64,000 bases of DNA, from contig JANXRE010000048.1 in the NCBI GenBank assembly GCA_025353165.1, positions 21,054 to 85,053 of the forward strand, in the 5' to 3' direction. Shown in pieces: positions 1 to 9,593 of this stretch. Each line of letters begins with the position of its first letter. Positions within the stretch are counted from its first letter, which is position 1. Both the position numbers and the translations under genes were made by a program. The stretch is from Acidobacteriota bacterium (GTDB lineage: Bacteria; Acidobacteriota; Terriglobia; Bryobacterales; Bryobacteraceae). The notes under the pieces were generated by a model, which had not been told where the DNA came from, ran no database searches, and saw nothing but the letters and a program-made list of their open reading frames with translations.

Positions 1-536
1 TTCATGTCGCCGATTTTTCCGGTGCGCAGGATTCGCTCGGCCTTCCGATACTCCGGGCTATAGCGCTGCTGAAACCCGAACTGGATAGTCTTAGACGGGT
101 CGGCTTTCGCTGCCGCGGCGAGGAGTCGCTTCACGCCGGCAACATCCGCGCCAGCCGGCTTCTCGCAGTAGATGTTCTTGCCGGCTTTCACCGCGAGTTC
201 GAAGTGCGCGGGGTGCAGGAATACCGGAGTGGCGATCAGCACGGCATCGATGTCGGGCCGCGCGAGCAATTCGTTCATATCCCGGTATGCCTTTACGGCG
301 CTTGCGCCCGGGATGTGGGTTTTCGCGTCGTCGATCTTGTCGGGGTAGATGTCGCAAATTGCGCCGAGCTTCGCATTCGCGTCTCTCGCCATGTGCGTGC
401 CGACGTAGCTGCCGCGCCCGCCTGTCCCGATGATGCCGAAGACGACCTTCGAGTTCGCCTGATAGCTGAACGCCGTTTTGGGGCTGACAATCATCGCGGC
501 CCCGGTGAGGATTCCCCTTCTGCTGATGTTTTCCAT
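1..536 (-). CDS. Gfo/Idh/MocA family oxidoreductase, 3' end outside the window
   Basis: The first 178 codons of an NAD(P)-dependent sugar or inositol-type dehydrogenase; the rest lies beyond base 1. The N-terminus (MENISRRGIL then a hydrophobic stretch) looks like a Tat-type export signal, common in acidobacterial members. The Rossmann nucleotide loop GTGGRG is at residues 37-42 and the family EKPAG motif at 125-129. It is the last visible gene of a minus-strand operon, starting one base after the stop of the preceding dehydrogenase, so it is probably cotranscribed with it and with the TIM-barrel and cupin genes. Substrate unknown; the context suggests sugar or sugar-acid breakdown. Confidence 0.9.
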   Translation of the reverse strand, partial: MENISRRGILTGAAMIVSPKTAFSYQANSKVVFGIIGTGGRGSYVGTHMARDANAKLGAICDIYPDKIDDAKTHIPGASAVKAYRDMNELLARPDIDAVLIATPVFLHPAHFELAVKAGKNIYCEKPAGADVAGVKRLLAAAAKADPSKTIQFGFQQRYSPEYRKAERILRTGKIGDM

Positions 537-537
537 G

Positions 538-1695
538 TTAGAGCCCTGTCCTTATCCACTGGTTGGTTCTCGCGCTCTCGAGCACGGCGTCGCAAACCCG
601 CTGGGTCTTCAACGCCTCGCGGAAATCGGGCTGCGCAGGTTTGCCGGCCTCGATTCCCATCACGAAATCCGCAAGCGCATTCAGAAACGTGTGCTCGTAT
701 CCGATGCACGTGCCCGGAACCCAATAGCGGTTCATGTAGGGATGCTCGGAGTTGGTCACGTGAATCTTGCGCCATCCGGTAAGGTGACCCTCGACTTTCT
801 TGCCGGATTGCTGCTGCTTGTACTCGAAGAACTGTAGGTACTCCGGCTCTTCAAGGTCGAAGAACACGCTGCCGTCCGCGCCGTTCAGTTCGAACGTGTT
901 GTAGTTCTTGCGGCCGCGCGCGTACCGGGTGGACTCGAAAGTCCCCATCGAGCCGTTCTCGAATTCCGCCAGGAACATGCACGCGTCGTCGATCCCGACG
1001 GGCTGGACCTTGCCGGTAACGGCGTGAATACGCTCCTTGACGAATGTTTCGGTCTTGGCGACCAGCCGCGTGATCGGCCCGTTAAGCCACATCGCGGTGT
1101 CGATGGAATGCGCCAGGAGATCGCCCGTAACTCCGCTGCCCGCGACATCGACGTCCAGCCGCCACAATCCGGCGCCGCCTTGCGGAACATCGGCGGCGAT
1201 GGTCCAGTCCTGCAGGTACGTGGCGCGGTAATGAAACGGCCGGCCGATTCGTCCCTCGTCGATGACTTGCTTGGCCAGCGCGATGGATGGCACGCGGCGG
1301 TAGTTGAACCAGACCATGTTGGGAACGCCCGCGTCCTCGACGGCGCGCGCCATTTCTTCCGCCTCGCGAACGTTCATTGCCAGCGGCTTCTCGCAGCAGA
1401 CCATCTTGCCGTTGCGAGCCGCCGCGAGGGCAATCTCGTGATGCGTATCGTTCGGCGTTCCGATGTCGATCAGGTCGATGTCCGGCGCATCTACCAGCTT
1501 GCGCCAGTCGGTTTCCACGCGCTCGTAGCCCCAGTTCGACGCGAACTGGCGGGCCTTGTCCGCGTTGCGTCCACATACCGCTTTCAGGATCGGCTTGTGC
1601 TGGACGGGGAAGAAATCGGTGAGGCGCTTATAGGCGTTCGAATGGGCCCGCCCCATGAATCCGTAGCCCATCATTCCGACGCGCAGATCTTTCAT
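538..1695 (-). CDS. Gfo/Idh/MocA family oxidoreductase
   Basis: A 385-residue NAD(P)-dependent dehydrogenase. The start is taken at MKDLRVG because it puts the Rossmann loop (GYGFMGRAH, residues 10-18) at the N-terminus as usual; the reading frame stays open upstream only over the end of the neighbouring gene. The catalytic-domain motif CEKP is at about 101-104. No signal peptide, unlike the partial paralogue that follows, so this copy should be cytoplasmic. It lies 5 bases after the TIM-barrel isomerase gene and one base before the exported-type dehydrogenase. Exact substrate cannot be told; inositol, glucose-type sugars and uronates are all possible. Confidence 0.93.
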   Translation of the reverse strand: MKDLRVGMMGYGFMGRAHSNAYKRLTDFFPVQHKPILKAVCGRNADKARQFASNWGYERVETDWRKLVDAPDIDLIDIGTPNDTHHEIALAAARNGKMVCCEKPLAMNVREAEEMARAVEDAGVPNMVWFNYRRVPSIALAKQVIDEGRIGRPFHYRATYLQDWTIAADVPQGGAGLWRLDVDVAGSGVTGDLLAHSIDTAMWLNGPITRLVAKTETFVKERIHAVTGKVQPVGIDDACMFLAEFENGSMGTFESTRYARGRKNYNTFELNGADGSVFFDLEEPEYLQFFEYKQQQSGKKVEGHLTGWRKIHVTNSEHPYMNRYWVPGTCIGYEHTFLNALADFVMGIEAGKPAQPDFREALKTQRVCDAVLESARTNQWIRTGL

Positions 1696-1700
1696 GGAGT

Positions 1701-2648
1701 CTATCCGAACCGCGCAGCCAGTTCGTCCGCGCGTTTCTTGCAGGATTCCGTCGCGCCCCACGCATCCGGCCAGAAGCACAGATCGATGGTCCACCAGTCG
1801 TGCGGCAGTCTCGCCGCCTTCACCAGCTCGGGCAGAATCGTCTCGAATTTCAGAAGCCCCAGGCCAAATGGAGGATGAGTGGAGGTCTCGTCGTCGCCGT
1901 TCGCGTCCTTGTGGCAGGAGTTGTCCGAGTCGATGAGGTGAATGTGATTGATCCTGCCGTCGAGCGAGCGGATGAATTCCACCTGGGATGGAAACACTTC
2001 CTTCTCGCCCTCTTGCCTCGACCCGGTCACGCCGACCATCTGTCCGTGACAGGTATCGTAGAGGATTCCGAAATTTTGCTTGTCCACCGCTTCGTGGATG
2101 CGGACGGTGTCACTCGGCTTATTGAATGCAAAGCCTGGTTCGAATTCCCAACTGACGTACTGGCCGTTGTCCGCCGCGATCTCGCAGCACGTTTTCCAGG
2201 TCCGGACGACTCGATTCATCGCGGAGTCATAAGCGATTTCACGATGAATCGTCGGCGGCTGCACGGTATCCACCCGAATGCCGCCGATGCCGAGATCGCG
2301 GGCGAACTCTGAGTTCTTGCGGAATTCGGAAATGTATTTCGATTGGTCGTCGGTGTTGATCAACTTCTCGCCCCAAAGATTGGCGGCCATGCCGCTGAGC
2401 CCCAGGCCGAGCTCTTCAAGGCGCGCGCGAAGTTCCTGGCGCTGCGGCTTGCCGGGCATCGCGCCCGGCCATGTATCGTCCGGCCCGTTCGGGTTGCCGG
2501 GATTGGGGTGCGGCGGGAATGCCCCGAGTTCCACGCCGTCGAAGCCGAGTTGCTTCAGGCGGTCGCAGACGGTGTCGAACGCGACGGGATGATCCGCCCA
2601 AGGCCCGATGGTGTAGGCCCACGATCCGATGGAGATTCGTTTGGACAT
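1701..2648 (-). CDS. Sugar phosphate isomerase/epimerase (xylose-isomerase-like TIM barrel)
   Basis: A 315-residue TIM-barrel protein of the AP-endonuclease-2/xylose-isomerase-like superfamily. The opening ([13 protein letters not shown]), the strand-end motif [10 protein letters not shown], the central metal-site segment WEFEPGF and the later NHIHLIDSD (His and Asp ligands) follow the family pattern. Such proteins isomerise or epimerise keto-sugars, inosose or related compounds and very often sit next to Gfo/Idh/MocA dehydrogenases, as here. One base separates its start from the stop of the cupin gene. Length is normal. The precise reaction is not predictable. Confidence 0.9.
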   Translation of the reverse strand: MSKRISIGSWAYTIGPWADHPVAFDTVCDRLKQLGFDGVELGAFPPHPNPGNPNGPDDTWPGAMPGKPQRQELRARLEELGLGLSGMAANLWGEKLINTDDQSKYISEFRKNSEFARDLGIGGIRVDTVQPPTIHREIAYDSAMNRVVRTWKTCCEIAADNGQYVSWEFEPGFAFNKPSDTVRIHEAVDKQNFGILYDTCHGQMVGVTGSRQEGEKEVFPSQVEFIRSLDGRINHIHLIDSDNSCHKDANGDDETSTHPPFGLGLLKFETILPELVKAARLPHDWWTIDLCFWPDAWGATESCKKRADELAARFG

Positions 2649-2649
2649 G

Positions 2650-3861
2650 TTAGTGAACCAGTGGCGCGGCGTCCGGATTCCCCGGGCCGAAGTGCTTCAG
2701 GATGACGAGCGGCTCCTTGTCGCTGCGGTTCGCCACCCGGACGCCGGCCTGGGCGGCTGGCGCCGTCACGAACAATTCGTCTTTCGTCATCTCGCCGAAG
2801 CGAATCAAAGACGGCGTCTCGACTTCCATGCAGCCGATCATGCCGATGCCTTGGGTAACGATCAGGCCGTAAGCCGCGGCATCCTTGATGAATGCCGTAC
2901 GGCCCGGGAAGATCGTCAGCTCCTTGGCGGAATACCAGTTCGTTCCGTACGTCACCCACACGCTGCGGTAACCGGCATCCGCCATCTCGGCTTCGTCCGC
3001 CGCGGGCTTCGGGAACGTCCTGCGGTGCTCGGCGAAACAGGGATCGACGTTCGCTTCCCAATCGAGCATCCCGAGGATGTAGTCGAGATCGTGATGATGC
3101 TCCGGCGGAACATCCTTCACCAGCAGATCCCACGGCACGGCGCGGCCTTCCACCATCGACTGGAACATCCCGAAGACGTCCGAGTTCACCTGCGGCTCGT
3201 AGGTCACCAGCGATCCCGGGGCGTGCAGGATTCCCGCATCTATCTGCCAGCCGGTGCCCGGTTGCAGCCGGTACGCTTTTGAAAGGTACAGGATGCCGTT
3301 ATCGCCCTCATTCCAGCGCTTGAGACACGCGCGCACGTCGTCCGGCTTGGTCCCGGGTTCCAGGCCCATGAACGTGTACGGGAAGTTGTTGCCGGTGAAG
3401 TTGTACTGAGGAGGGAAGTAGTAAGCTTCGGGTTTCCCCTTCGCGCCGACCTTCTTCGCATGCTCGTCCATCTGGTGCATGTGGTGCGGAATCGGCCCGA
3501 GGTTGTCGAAGAACTTGCACAGGATGTTCCATCCGCCGTGCTCGCGCATGACGTCCGCGCCCAGGAACTGGTCGCCGAGATCCTTGATCGCCTCTTTGAG
3601 CTGGACGCGGCTGCCATTGATTGCGATGTAGCTCAGCCCCTCATCGGCGGCGGTCAGGGGACCGTTGGCGGCGTGGGTGGTGGAAGAAAACCAGCGCTCG
3701 TCGATACCGCCGCGATGCGCGCCGAACGCGTAGAGATCGCGCGGGTCGAGTTTCAATCTCCCGCCCGGCATCAAAAACGAGCGCGGAACCCAGCAGGGCG
3801 CGAGCCGCACAATACCTTCGCCGCTGGAGAGCGCTTCACGGATGATTTGGGTGTTCGACAT
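2650..3861 (-). CDS. Cupin protein, mannose-6-phosphate-isomerase-like
   Basis: About 403 residues. The HHMHQMDEH segment is a cupin-type metal site, and the second half (HAPGSLVTYEPQ, then LKHFGPGNPD at the end) is compatible with a double-cupin fold like class I phosphomannose isomerases. The start at MSNTQIIREAL is chosen because AGAAGG stands 6 bases before that ATG; the frame is open further upstream but overlaps the divergent gene. It is the first gene of the minus-strand operon, so its product probably handles the sugar entering the pathway. Isomerase activity is inferred from fold and neighbours. Confidence 0.8.
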   Translation of the reverse strand: MSNTQIIREALSSGEGIVRLAPCWVPRSFLMPGGRLKLDPRDLYAFGAHRGGIDERWFSSTTHAANGPLTAADEGLSYIAINGSRVQLKEAIKDLGDQFLGADVMREHGGWNILCKFFDNLGPIPHHMHQMDEHAKKVGAKGKPEAYYFPPQYNFTGNNFPYTFMGLEPGTKPDDVRACLKRWNEGDNGILYLSKAYRLQPGTGWQIDAGILHAPGSLVTYEPQVNSDVFGMFQSMVEGRAVPWDLLVKDVPPEHHHDLDYILGMLDWEANVDPCFAEHRRTFPKPAADEAEMADAGYRSVWVTYGTNWYSAKELTIFPGRTAFIKDAAAYGLIVTQGIGMIGCMEVETPSLIRFGEMTKDELFVTAPAAQAGVRVANRSDKEPLVILKHFGPGNPDAAPLVH

Positions 3862-3886
3862 GGGGCCTTCTGTGTCAATATATCTC

Positions 3887-4984
3887 ATGCTCTTCTTCTT
3901 CTTCCTTTCATTCTTCATTTCGCGGACTCCGGAGCTCCGGTTCGAAAAGGCCATGATCGATCCGGGAGCGGCGGAGACCTGCGCCTTTGCGGACATCAAC
4001 GGCGACGGCAAACTCGATATCGTTTCCGGCGAGTTCTGGTACCAAGCGCCGTCGTGGACTCCGCACCGGTTCCGGGAAGTGCAGTTCACGAACAACTACG
4101 TGGACGACTTCAGCGTTCTGCCGTTGGACGTCGACGGCGATGGGCGCGTGGACATTGTGTCGTGCTCCTGGTTCTCGAAAACGCTGAGATGGTACCGGAA
4201 CCCGGGTAAGACCGGGGCGTTGTGGCAGGAGGAGAAGATTGAGACCCGCTGGCCAAACGAATTCGCCTTTCTCGTGGACCTGGATAACGACGGGAAAGCG
4301 CGCGCGGTGTTGCCGGAGTTCGGCGACTCGCAGGCTCCGCTGTCGTGGTACGAGTATGCGAAGGGCGCATGGGTACAGCATGTCATCTCGCCTCGCAGTT
4401 ACGGGCACGGGATCGGCGCGGGGGATGTGAACGGCGATGGCCGCACGGATGTGATCACGCCCAAGGGCTGGTTCGAGGCGCCGTCGGATCCGCGCGCGGG
4501 GGCGTGGGTTTTCCATCCGGACTTCGATCTCGGGGACACGGGGTTTATCCATGTGCTCGACGTCAATGGCGACGGGCGAGCGGACCTGGTGACGTCGCTC
4601 GCTCACAATTACGGAATCTTCTGGATGGAGCATCGCGCCGATGGGACGTGGGAAAAGCACCTAATCGACGATTCGTGGTCGCAGGCGCACGCGCTCGTGC
4701 TCGCCGATCTCAATGGCGATGGCCGCCCCGATTTACTGACCGGAAAACGCTACATGGCTCACAACGGGCATGACCCGGGCGAACGGGAACCCCTAGGCGT
4801 CTACTGGTACGAAAACGTGAAGGGCGATGATGGGCAGCCGATGTTCATCCGGCACGTCATCGACTACGGCGGGCGGACGGGCGGTGGGATCCAGATTGCG
4901 GTCGCGGATCTGGCGGGCAGCGGCCGGCTGGATTTCGCTGTCGGCGGCAAGTCGGGGTTGTTTCTGTTTCAAAATCGTCGCTAG
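3887..4984 (+). CDS. Secreted FG-GAP/VCBS repeat protein
   Basis: A 365-residue exported protein starting MLFFFFLSFF, a short signal sequence. It carries five or six repeats of the calcium-binding FG-GAP type: DINGDGKLDIV, DVDGDGRVDIV, DVNGDGRTDVI, DVNGDGRADLV, DLNGDGRPDLL and a degenerate last one (DLAGSGRLDFA). Spacing fits an integrin-alpha-like beta-propeller. It is divergently transcribed from the cupin operon with only 25 bases between the two chosen starts, so the promoters must overlap the genes; an in-frame ATG at 3842 exists but reads into the neighbour. Role unknown; likely outside the cytoplasm. Confidence 0.85.
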   Translation: MLFFFFLSFFISRTPELRFEKAMIDPGAAETCAFADINGDGKLDIVSGEFWYQAPSWTPHRFREVQFTNNYVDDFSVLPLDVDGDGRVDIVSCSWFSKTLRWYRNPGKTGALWQEEKIETRWPNEFAFLVDLDNDGKARAVLPEFGDSQAPLSWYEYAKGAWVQHVISPRSYGHGIGAGDVNGDGRTDVITPKGWFEAPSDPRAGAWVFHPDFDLGDTGFIHVLDVNGDGRADLVTSLAHNYGIFWMEHRADGTWEKHLIDDSWSQAHALVLADLNGDGRPDLLTGKRYMAHNGHDPGEREPLGVYWYENVKGDDGQPMFIRHVIDYGGRTGGGIQIAVADLAGSGRLDFAVGGKSGLFLFQNRR

Positions 4985-4987
4985 AAG

Positions 4988-5035
4988 GGCGTCGCCAAGA
5001 GTGGCGACACGGCACGCACGACTGCCTGCGCCACG
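4988..5035 (+). repeat. Family A double-hairpin repeat, copy A1
   Basis: Forward-orientation copy between the VCBS gene and the S9 peptidase gene. The first hairpin is GTCGCCA / TGGCGAC with a 4-base loop; the second (GCACGCAC then a degenerate CTGCCTGC) has mismatches. It ends with the family's closing GCGCCACG. See the family finding for all ten copies. Confidence 0.85.
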
Positions 5036-5046
5036 TCCGAAAAGAA

Positions 5047-7329
5047 ATGGAAATGTATCGATTCGCGGGACTGCTGCTCCTGTTTCTTTTGATCCCTGCG
5101 GGCGCGCAGAAGCGGCTGGAGCTGACTGTCGACACCATCATGCGCGGGCCCGGATTGGCGGGGTATGAACCCGGCGAGGCGCGATGGTCCGGCGACGGGC
5201 AGCGCATTTACTTCCGATGGAAACAGTACACCGACGCGCCGACAAAGCCGCTCGATACCTACGCGGTGAGCCGGGACGGGAGCGGGCTGAAGAAGCTCAA
5301 CGAGGAGGAGACTCTTCAAGCGCCGCCGGCCTCGGCCGAATTCACGCGCGATCGGGAACTGTCGGTTTACTCGCGCGACGGCGATCTTTGGTTGTACAAC
5401 TACGCGAAGGATCGCGCGGAACGGCTGACGCGCACCGGCGAAGCGGAGACGCAGCCCCGGTTCACGCGCGATGGAAAGCGCGTCGTGTTTCTGCGCGCGA
5501 ACAATCTGTATGTCATGCCGCTCGACCGCCCCGAGCTGGTTCAGTTGACCGACATCCGCCCGGTGGGGTCGCCCCCGCCGGAGCCCAAGAAGGGAACAGA
5601 CAGCCAGGAATTTATCAAGAAGGAAGAACGCGGACTGCTGGAAACGGTGCGCGAAAAAGCGGAGCGTCGGGAAGAGGAAGAGGCGCGCAAAAAGCGCGAG
5701 AATCCCAGGAAGCCGTACATCCTGGCGGCCCGGCAGACTGTCGCCTGGATGCAGCTTACGCCCGACGAGAAGTACGTGGTCGCAGGCTTCACCGAAACGG
5801 CGGAGCGCGCCAAACAAGCGATCGTGCCGAACTACGTCACGGAGTCGGCGTATCCCGAGGATATTCAGAGCCGGACCGCGGCGGGCGACACGCGCGGGAA
5901 ATCGCAGGTCGCGGCGATCTCGGTAGAGACGGGCGAGCTGAAGTGGCTGGAGCACAAGCCGGAGTGCAACTTCGGCCAGCCGGTCTGGAGCGAGGACGGG
6001 ACGAAAGCCGTTCTGCCGGCCCGCGCGCTGGACAATAAGGATCGCTGGATTCTGGCGCTCGATGTGGCGGCGGCCGCGACTCGCGAGGTCGTGCACGATC
6101 ACGATGACGCGTGGGTGGGCGGCGCGGCTTCGCCGGCGTTGGGCTGGCTCAAAGACGATCGCAGCGTTTACTTCGTTAGCGAGCGCTCGGGATTCGCGCA
6201 GCTTTACGCCGCTCCTTACGAGGGTGGAGAGGCCCGCGCGCTTACGGCGGGTCCGTGGGAGGTGCAGTCCGCCCAACTCAGTCATGACAAGTCGACGCTC
6301 TACTTGAGGACCAATGAAGGCGGTCCGGAAGAACAGCATCTATGGGCGATGCCGTCCGAAGACGGAGCGCGCGTGAGGATCACTTCCCTTCCCGGCGATC
6401 ACCGTGCGGTGCTGTCGCGGGACGAGCGATGGATCGCGGATATTCACTCGTACACGAACCAGCCATACGAGCTGTATGCGATGGAGAACCGGCCCGAAGC
6501 CGAGGAACGGAAGCTAACTTCGTCGCCGGCTCCCGAGTTCTCGACCTACCCGTGGCTGGACACGCCGATTGTTCACTTCCGCGCGCGGGACGGCGTGGAG
6601 ATTCCCGCGCACCTATACAAGCCCGCCAAGTTCCGCAACGGCAGCCCGGCGGTGATCTTCGTCCACGGCGCGGGTTACCTGCAGAATGTGCACCGGTTCT
6701 GGTCAAATTACTATCGCGAGTACATGTTTCATCACCTGCTGATGGAGCGCGGCTACATTGTCATCGACATCGACTATCGCGGCTCCGCCGGATACGGGCG
6801 CGACTGGCGCACCGCGATCTACGAGCACATGGGCGGGAAGGATCTCGACGATCACGTGGACGCGGCCAGATGGCTCGTTTCGCAACACGGCGTCGATCCC
6901 AAGCGCATTGGCATCTATGGAGGCAGCTACGGCGGCTTCATCACTCTGATGGCGTTGTTCACGCAGCCCGATGTGTTCGCGGCAGGGGCGGCGCTGCGCC
7001 CCGTCACCGACTGGTCTCATTACAACGATTCCTACACGACGAACATTTTGAACGCGCCGCAGAAAGACCCCGAAGCTTACAAGCGTTCGTCGCCGATCTA
7101 CTTCGCCTCGGGATTGAAAGGCGCGCTGCTGATCTGCCACGGGATGGTGGACACCAACGTGTTCTTCCAGGACTCGGTGCGGCTCGCTCAGAAATTGATC
7201 GAGCTACGAAAGGACAATTGGGAACTGGCGCCGTATCCGGTCGAGGATCACGGGTTTATTCAGCCCAGCAGTTGGGCGGACGAATACAAACGTATCCTCA
7301 AGCTGTTCGACACCAACCTGAAGAGATAG
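5047..7329 (+). CDS. Secreted S9 family serine peptidase (dipeptidyl-aminopeptidase/acylaminoacyl-peptidase type)
   Basis: A 760-residue exported serine peptidase. The start MEMYRFAGLLLLFLL gives a clear signal peptide, cut near AGAQ. Residues about 30-480 hold TolB/WD-like propeller repeats; the C-terminal third is the alpha/beta-hydrolase domain with DIDYRGSAGYG, the nucleophile motif GGSYGGF (Ser about 627), the Asp segment HGMVDTNVF and His in EDHGF. A charged, probably helical insertion rich in Lys/Arg/Glu lies near residues 180-222. Expected to release peptides from the N-termini of short substrates in the periplasm. Its last 70 bases overlap the end of the convergent gene. Confidence 0.93.
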   Translation: MEMYRFAGLLLLFLLIPAGAQKRLELTVDTIMRGPGLAGYEPGEARWSGDGQRIYFRWKQYTDAPTKPLDTYAVSRDGSGLKKLNEEETLQAPPASAEFTRDRELSVYSRDGDLWLYNYAKDRAERLTRTGEAETQPRFTRDGKRVVFLRANNLYVMPLDRPELVQLTDIRPVGSPPPEPKKGTDSQEFIKKEERGLLETVREKAERREEEEARKKRENPRKPYILAARQTVAWMQLTPDEKYVVAGFTETAERAKQAIVPNYVTESAYPEDIQSRTAAGDTRGKSQVAAISVETGELKWLEHKPECNFGQPVWSEDGTKAVLPARALDNKDRWILALDVAAAATREVVHDHDDAWVGGAASPALGWLKDDRSVYFVSERSGFAQLYAAPYEGGEARALTAGPWEVQSAQLSHDKSTLYLRTNEGGPEEQHLWAMPSEDGARVRITSLPGDHRAVLSRDERWIADIHSYTNQPYELYAMENRPEAEERKLTSSPAPEFSTYPWLDTPIVHFRARDGVEIPAHLYKPAKFRNGSPAVIFVHGAGYLQNVHRFWSNYYREYMFHHLLMERGYIVIDIDYRGSAGYGRDWRTAIYEHMGGKDLDDHVDAARWLVSQHGVDPKRIGIYGGSYGGFITLMALFTQPDVFAAGAALRPVTDWSHYNDSYTTNILNAPQKDPEAYKRSSPIYFASGLKGALLICHGMVDTNVFFQDSVRLAQKLIELRKDNWELAPYPVEDHGFIQPSSWADEYKRILKLFDTNLKR

Positions 7330-8780
7330 GCGCGTGTGAAGTGGCAGGACTGCGCGGCCCCGAGCAGCTTCAGCTTACTTAGCTCCCAGTAAAATGACAC
7401 GACTGGATCTCTAAATCTAAAGGGAGCCGGTTCCTGTCGGGCTTGTCTCAGCACGTCGAAGGCTTTCCCGACGTGCATAAACCACTCCTGCGGGTATTCA
7501 CTGAGAAAGTTCGACTGGAGAAAATCGAGCATCGTCCGGGCGAGCCGGGCACGGTCTTGTTCGCCGACCTGATCCATAAGCGTCGAGTAGAGCGCGCATT
7601 TTTCGTGCACGAAGATGCGGAGCGGCTCATTACCGGCACTCCAATTATCGAGTTTCGCGGAAAAGTCGGCTACGCGGCCGGGCCACTCAGGCGCGGAGTG
7701 CTCGGCGAATCTCAGTTGCCGTACGGCTGTCATCATTTGCCCGGCGCCCTCCGATTGCCAAACATCGAGTTTCACGGAAGCGGGCGTACTCGTCGAGTTC
7801 GAAGGTTTCGATTCATAGTCGGCCTGCTTTATTGCCGGCACGCTCGCTTCGTGCGGGAAGGCCAAGTCCAATCGAAACCGGTTGAAGTCCGCGGCCACCG
7901 AGTCGATTCCGCCAGCCGTACTATCCGGGCAGCGCTCGCCGTTGATTTGCCTGAGGTAGTATTCACGGATCGCCTTGACCAGTTCCGTGTTCGGAACGCC
8001 TCGCGTCCCGCACCGGCGGAGCAGGTCCTCCAACGCCCGGGATGTCTCATAAAGAGTGGCGAAAAATGCGCCCGGGTCGCGCGGGCAAATCTTCAGGCCC
8101 TGACTGAACGAAACGGTCGTAAGATACGCCAACTCCTCGTTGGTCACGGCCGCGGACAGCATCTTCGCGATTGGCCCGACCTGTATGGGGGAAATGATGA
8201 TTCGCGAGGGTCCGTCCAGCAGGACTTGGCGATCCCGCGCGGTCGGGACGCCTTTGCTCACGTCCGAGACGATCTCATATGCCGCGCTCACATCGGGGGT
8301 GGGAGAATCACACTCTCCGGTATGAAGTTCCGGGACACGGACCGCTCTCGCAAGTTCTGCGGCCCCGCGCCGGTCAATCGTCAGTAGCGCGGCGATGGCG
8401 CGGCGCTGCAAGCTCAAGCGATCGAGGTTGGCCCGGCCGGCGCGCTCATGCAGGCCAGACAAGCTGTCCAGGGCGGCGCGGGGTGCTAAGCGAGTCTTAT
8501 ACGGATCCTGGGCGTTCCAGGCCAGACCGAAAGCCTCGCGAATGACCGATGCCCGGCGCCGCGGATTGTTCGGGTAAGCGAGCGGAGCGACCCTGAGCAA
8601 TCCATCGGCCGCGAACTCGGGGGGCAAGCTGCGCGCGAGGTCGAGGAGGCGCTCATAGTTCGGGTTTGCCGCGGTTGCGGGCCGCACTGGGTTCTGAAGC
8701 TCCTCGCCGTGGAATAACGTGGCAGACAGAACGCCTAGGGAACCGATCAATAGCGAGGCCGCACGCAGGAGAACGCTCAA
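7260..8780 (-). CDS. Secreted protein of unknown function
   Basis: A 506-residue protein with a signal-like N-terminus (LLRAASLLIGSLGVLSATLF) and no domain I recognise; mostly helical, with a Ser/Pro/Thr-rich linker near residue 325. The start codon is TTG, overlapping the TGA of the upstream redoxin remnant, so it was probably translated by coupling to that gene. It converges on the S9 peptidase with a 70-base tail-to-tail overlap. Codon use is normal for the window, supporting a real gene. No function is proposed. Confidence 0.7.
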   Translation of the reverse strand: MSVLLRAASLLIGSLGVLSATLFHGEELQNPVRPATAANPNYERLLDLARSLPPEFAADGLLRVAPLAYPNNPRRRASVIREAFGLAWNAQDPYKTRLAPRAALDSLSGLHERAGRANLDRLSLQRRAIAALLTIDRRGAAELARAVRVPELHTGECDSPTPDVSAAYEIVSDVSKGVPTARDRQVLLDGPSRIIISPIQVGPIAKMLSAAVTNEELAYLTTVSFSQGLKICPRDPGAFFATLYETSRALEDLLRRCGTRGVPNTELVKAIREYYLRQINGERCPDSTAGGIDSVAADFNRFRLDLAFPHEASVPAIKQADYESKPSNSTSTPASVKLDVWQSEGAGQMMTAVRQLRFAEHSAPEWPGRVADFSAKLDNWSAGNEPLRIFVHEKCALYSTLMDQVGEQDRARLARTMLDFLQSNFLSEYPQEWFMHVGKAFDVLRQARQEPAPFRFRDPVVSFYWELSKLKLLGAAQSCHFTRAYLFRLVSNSLRIRLYSSAQLLG

Positions 8781-9002
8781 TGTACACCGGCTTCGACTGG
8801 CAATCGAACGTCAAGCTCCCGTTCGACCTGCGGTTTGATGTCCTTGTCCATAGGCGCCGACCCAGGCACGTCGCACGCGGCCCTCCGGCGAGATTACAAT
8901 CGTCTCAGGCGTGGCCCCAAGCCGATATTGCGATATTGACGCTGCGTCCACCCCATAATAGACCGGTGTGTCGAGGGCGTTATCACGGATCATATCAGAC
9001 AT
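8777..9002 (-). pseudogene. Redoxin/thioredoxin-like C-terminal remnant, frameshifted
   Basis: The stretch DTPVYYGVDAASISQYRLGA followed by TPETIVISPEGRV resembles the end of TlpA/AhpC-like redoxin proteins, where the cis-Pro loop precedes a conserved SPEGRV-type strand. After AWVGA the family-like continuation (KPQVERELDVRLP) lies in another frame, so a 1-base shift near 8853 is likely. The N-terminal half with the redox cysteines is missing; upstream DNA is the toxin-antitoxin locus on the other strand. Its stop overlaps the TTG start of the next gene. Remnant status is an inference. Confidence 0.5.
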
Positions 9003-9013
9003 ATACTTTTTTG

Positions 9014-9306
9014 GTGGCGGTACGTAACGACCCCCTCGACCCTTGTACCGGGCTTGAATGGGATGACGGAAATGCGCACAAGCACTGGGAACGGCATCGA
9101 GTCACCCGAAAGAAGGCGAAGATGTGTTCTTCAATGAACCCTTGGTCGTTCGGAGCGATGTCCGTCACTCAAAGCGGGAGAAGAGGTATTACGCTCTCGG
9201 GCAGACCAGCGGACTGCGATGCCTGTTCGTTGCCTTCGCCATCCGCCGTTCACTATTGCGTGTAATCTCCGTTCGAGACATGAACCGAAAGGGAAGCCTA
9301 TGCTAA
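9014..9306 (+). pseudogene. brnT: BrnT-family toxin gene with a single-base frameshift
   Basis: The two halves together read as a BrnT-type RNase toxin: CTGLEWDDGNAHKHWERH in the first frame, then DVFFNEPLVVRSDVRHSKRE and ending RVISVRDMNRKGSLC in the second. The frame changes near 9118; one missing G would restore the normal EDVFFNEPL. The 293-base length (not a multiple of three) agrees. GTG at 9014 is the best start, TTG at 9011 possible. BrnT toxins cut mRNA and are neutralised by a partner such as the downstream CopG-type protein, whose ATG overlaps this stop. If the shift is real the toxin is dead. Confidence 0.75.
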
Positions 9307-9593
9307 GCACCAAAAAAAGGCCGGTGCCTGAGTTTCGATCCGAAGACGAGGAACGCGAGTTCTCGGCCCAACACGATTCGACGGAGTTCCTCGATTGGCG
9401 GTCCGCCCGGCAACGCAAGTTTCCGAACCTGAAGCCCACGCTGCGAACCATTTCTTTGCGGCTTCCGGTTTCCATGATCGAGGACCTTAGAGTCTTGGCG
9501 CATAAAAGGGATGTGCCATATCAGTCCCTGCTGAAAGTGTTCCTGGCCGAAAGACTGGAGAAGGGGCGACGGCGCGCATACGCTTTTCGGTGA
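9300..9593 (+). CDS. CopG-family antitoxin of the BrnT-type module
   Basis: A 97-residue protein: an acidic N-terminal toxin-binding part (VPEFRSEDEEREF, then DSTEFLDW) and a C-terminal ribbon-helix-helix (RTISLRLPVSMIEDLRVLA then VPYQSLLKVFLAERL). This matches the CopG-type antitoxins (PF12441-like) found with BrnT toxins. It should bind its own promoter as well as the toxin. The ATG overlaps the toxin stop by 7 bases and its TGA overlaps the GTG start of mutY, so toxin, antitoxin and mutY can be translated as one coupled unit. It is intact although the toxin is not. Confidence 0.87.
   Translation: MLSTKKRPVPEFRSEDEEREFSAQHDSTEFLDWRSARQRKFPNLKPTLRTISLRLPVSMIEDLRVLAHKRDVPYQSLLKVFLAERLEKGRRRAYAFR

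Noticed and set aside
4981..6339. A 452-codon minus-strand frame opposite the S9 peptidase
   Set aside because: Same reason: composition is that of a shadow and the plus strand encodes a full peptidase with signal peptide and catalytic motifs.
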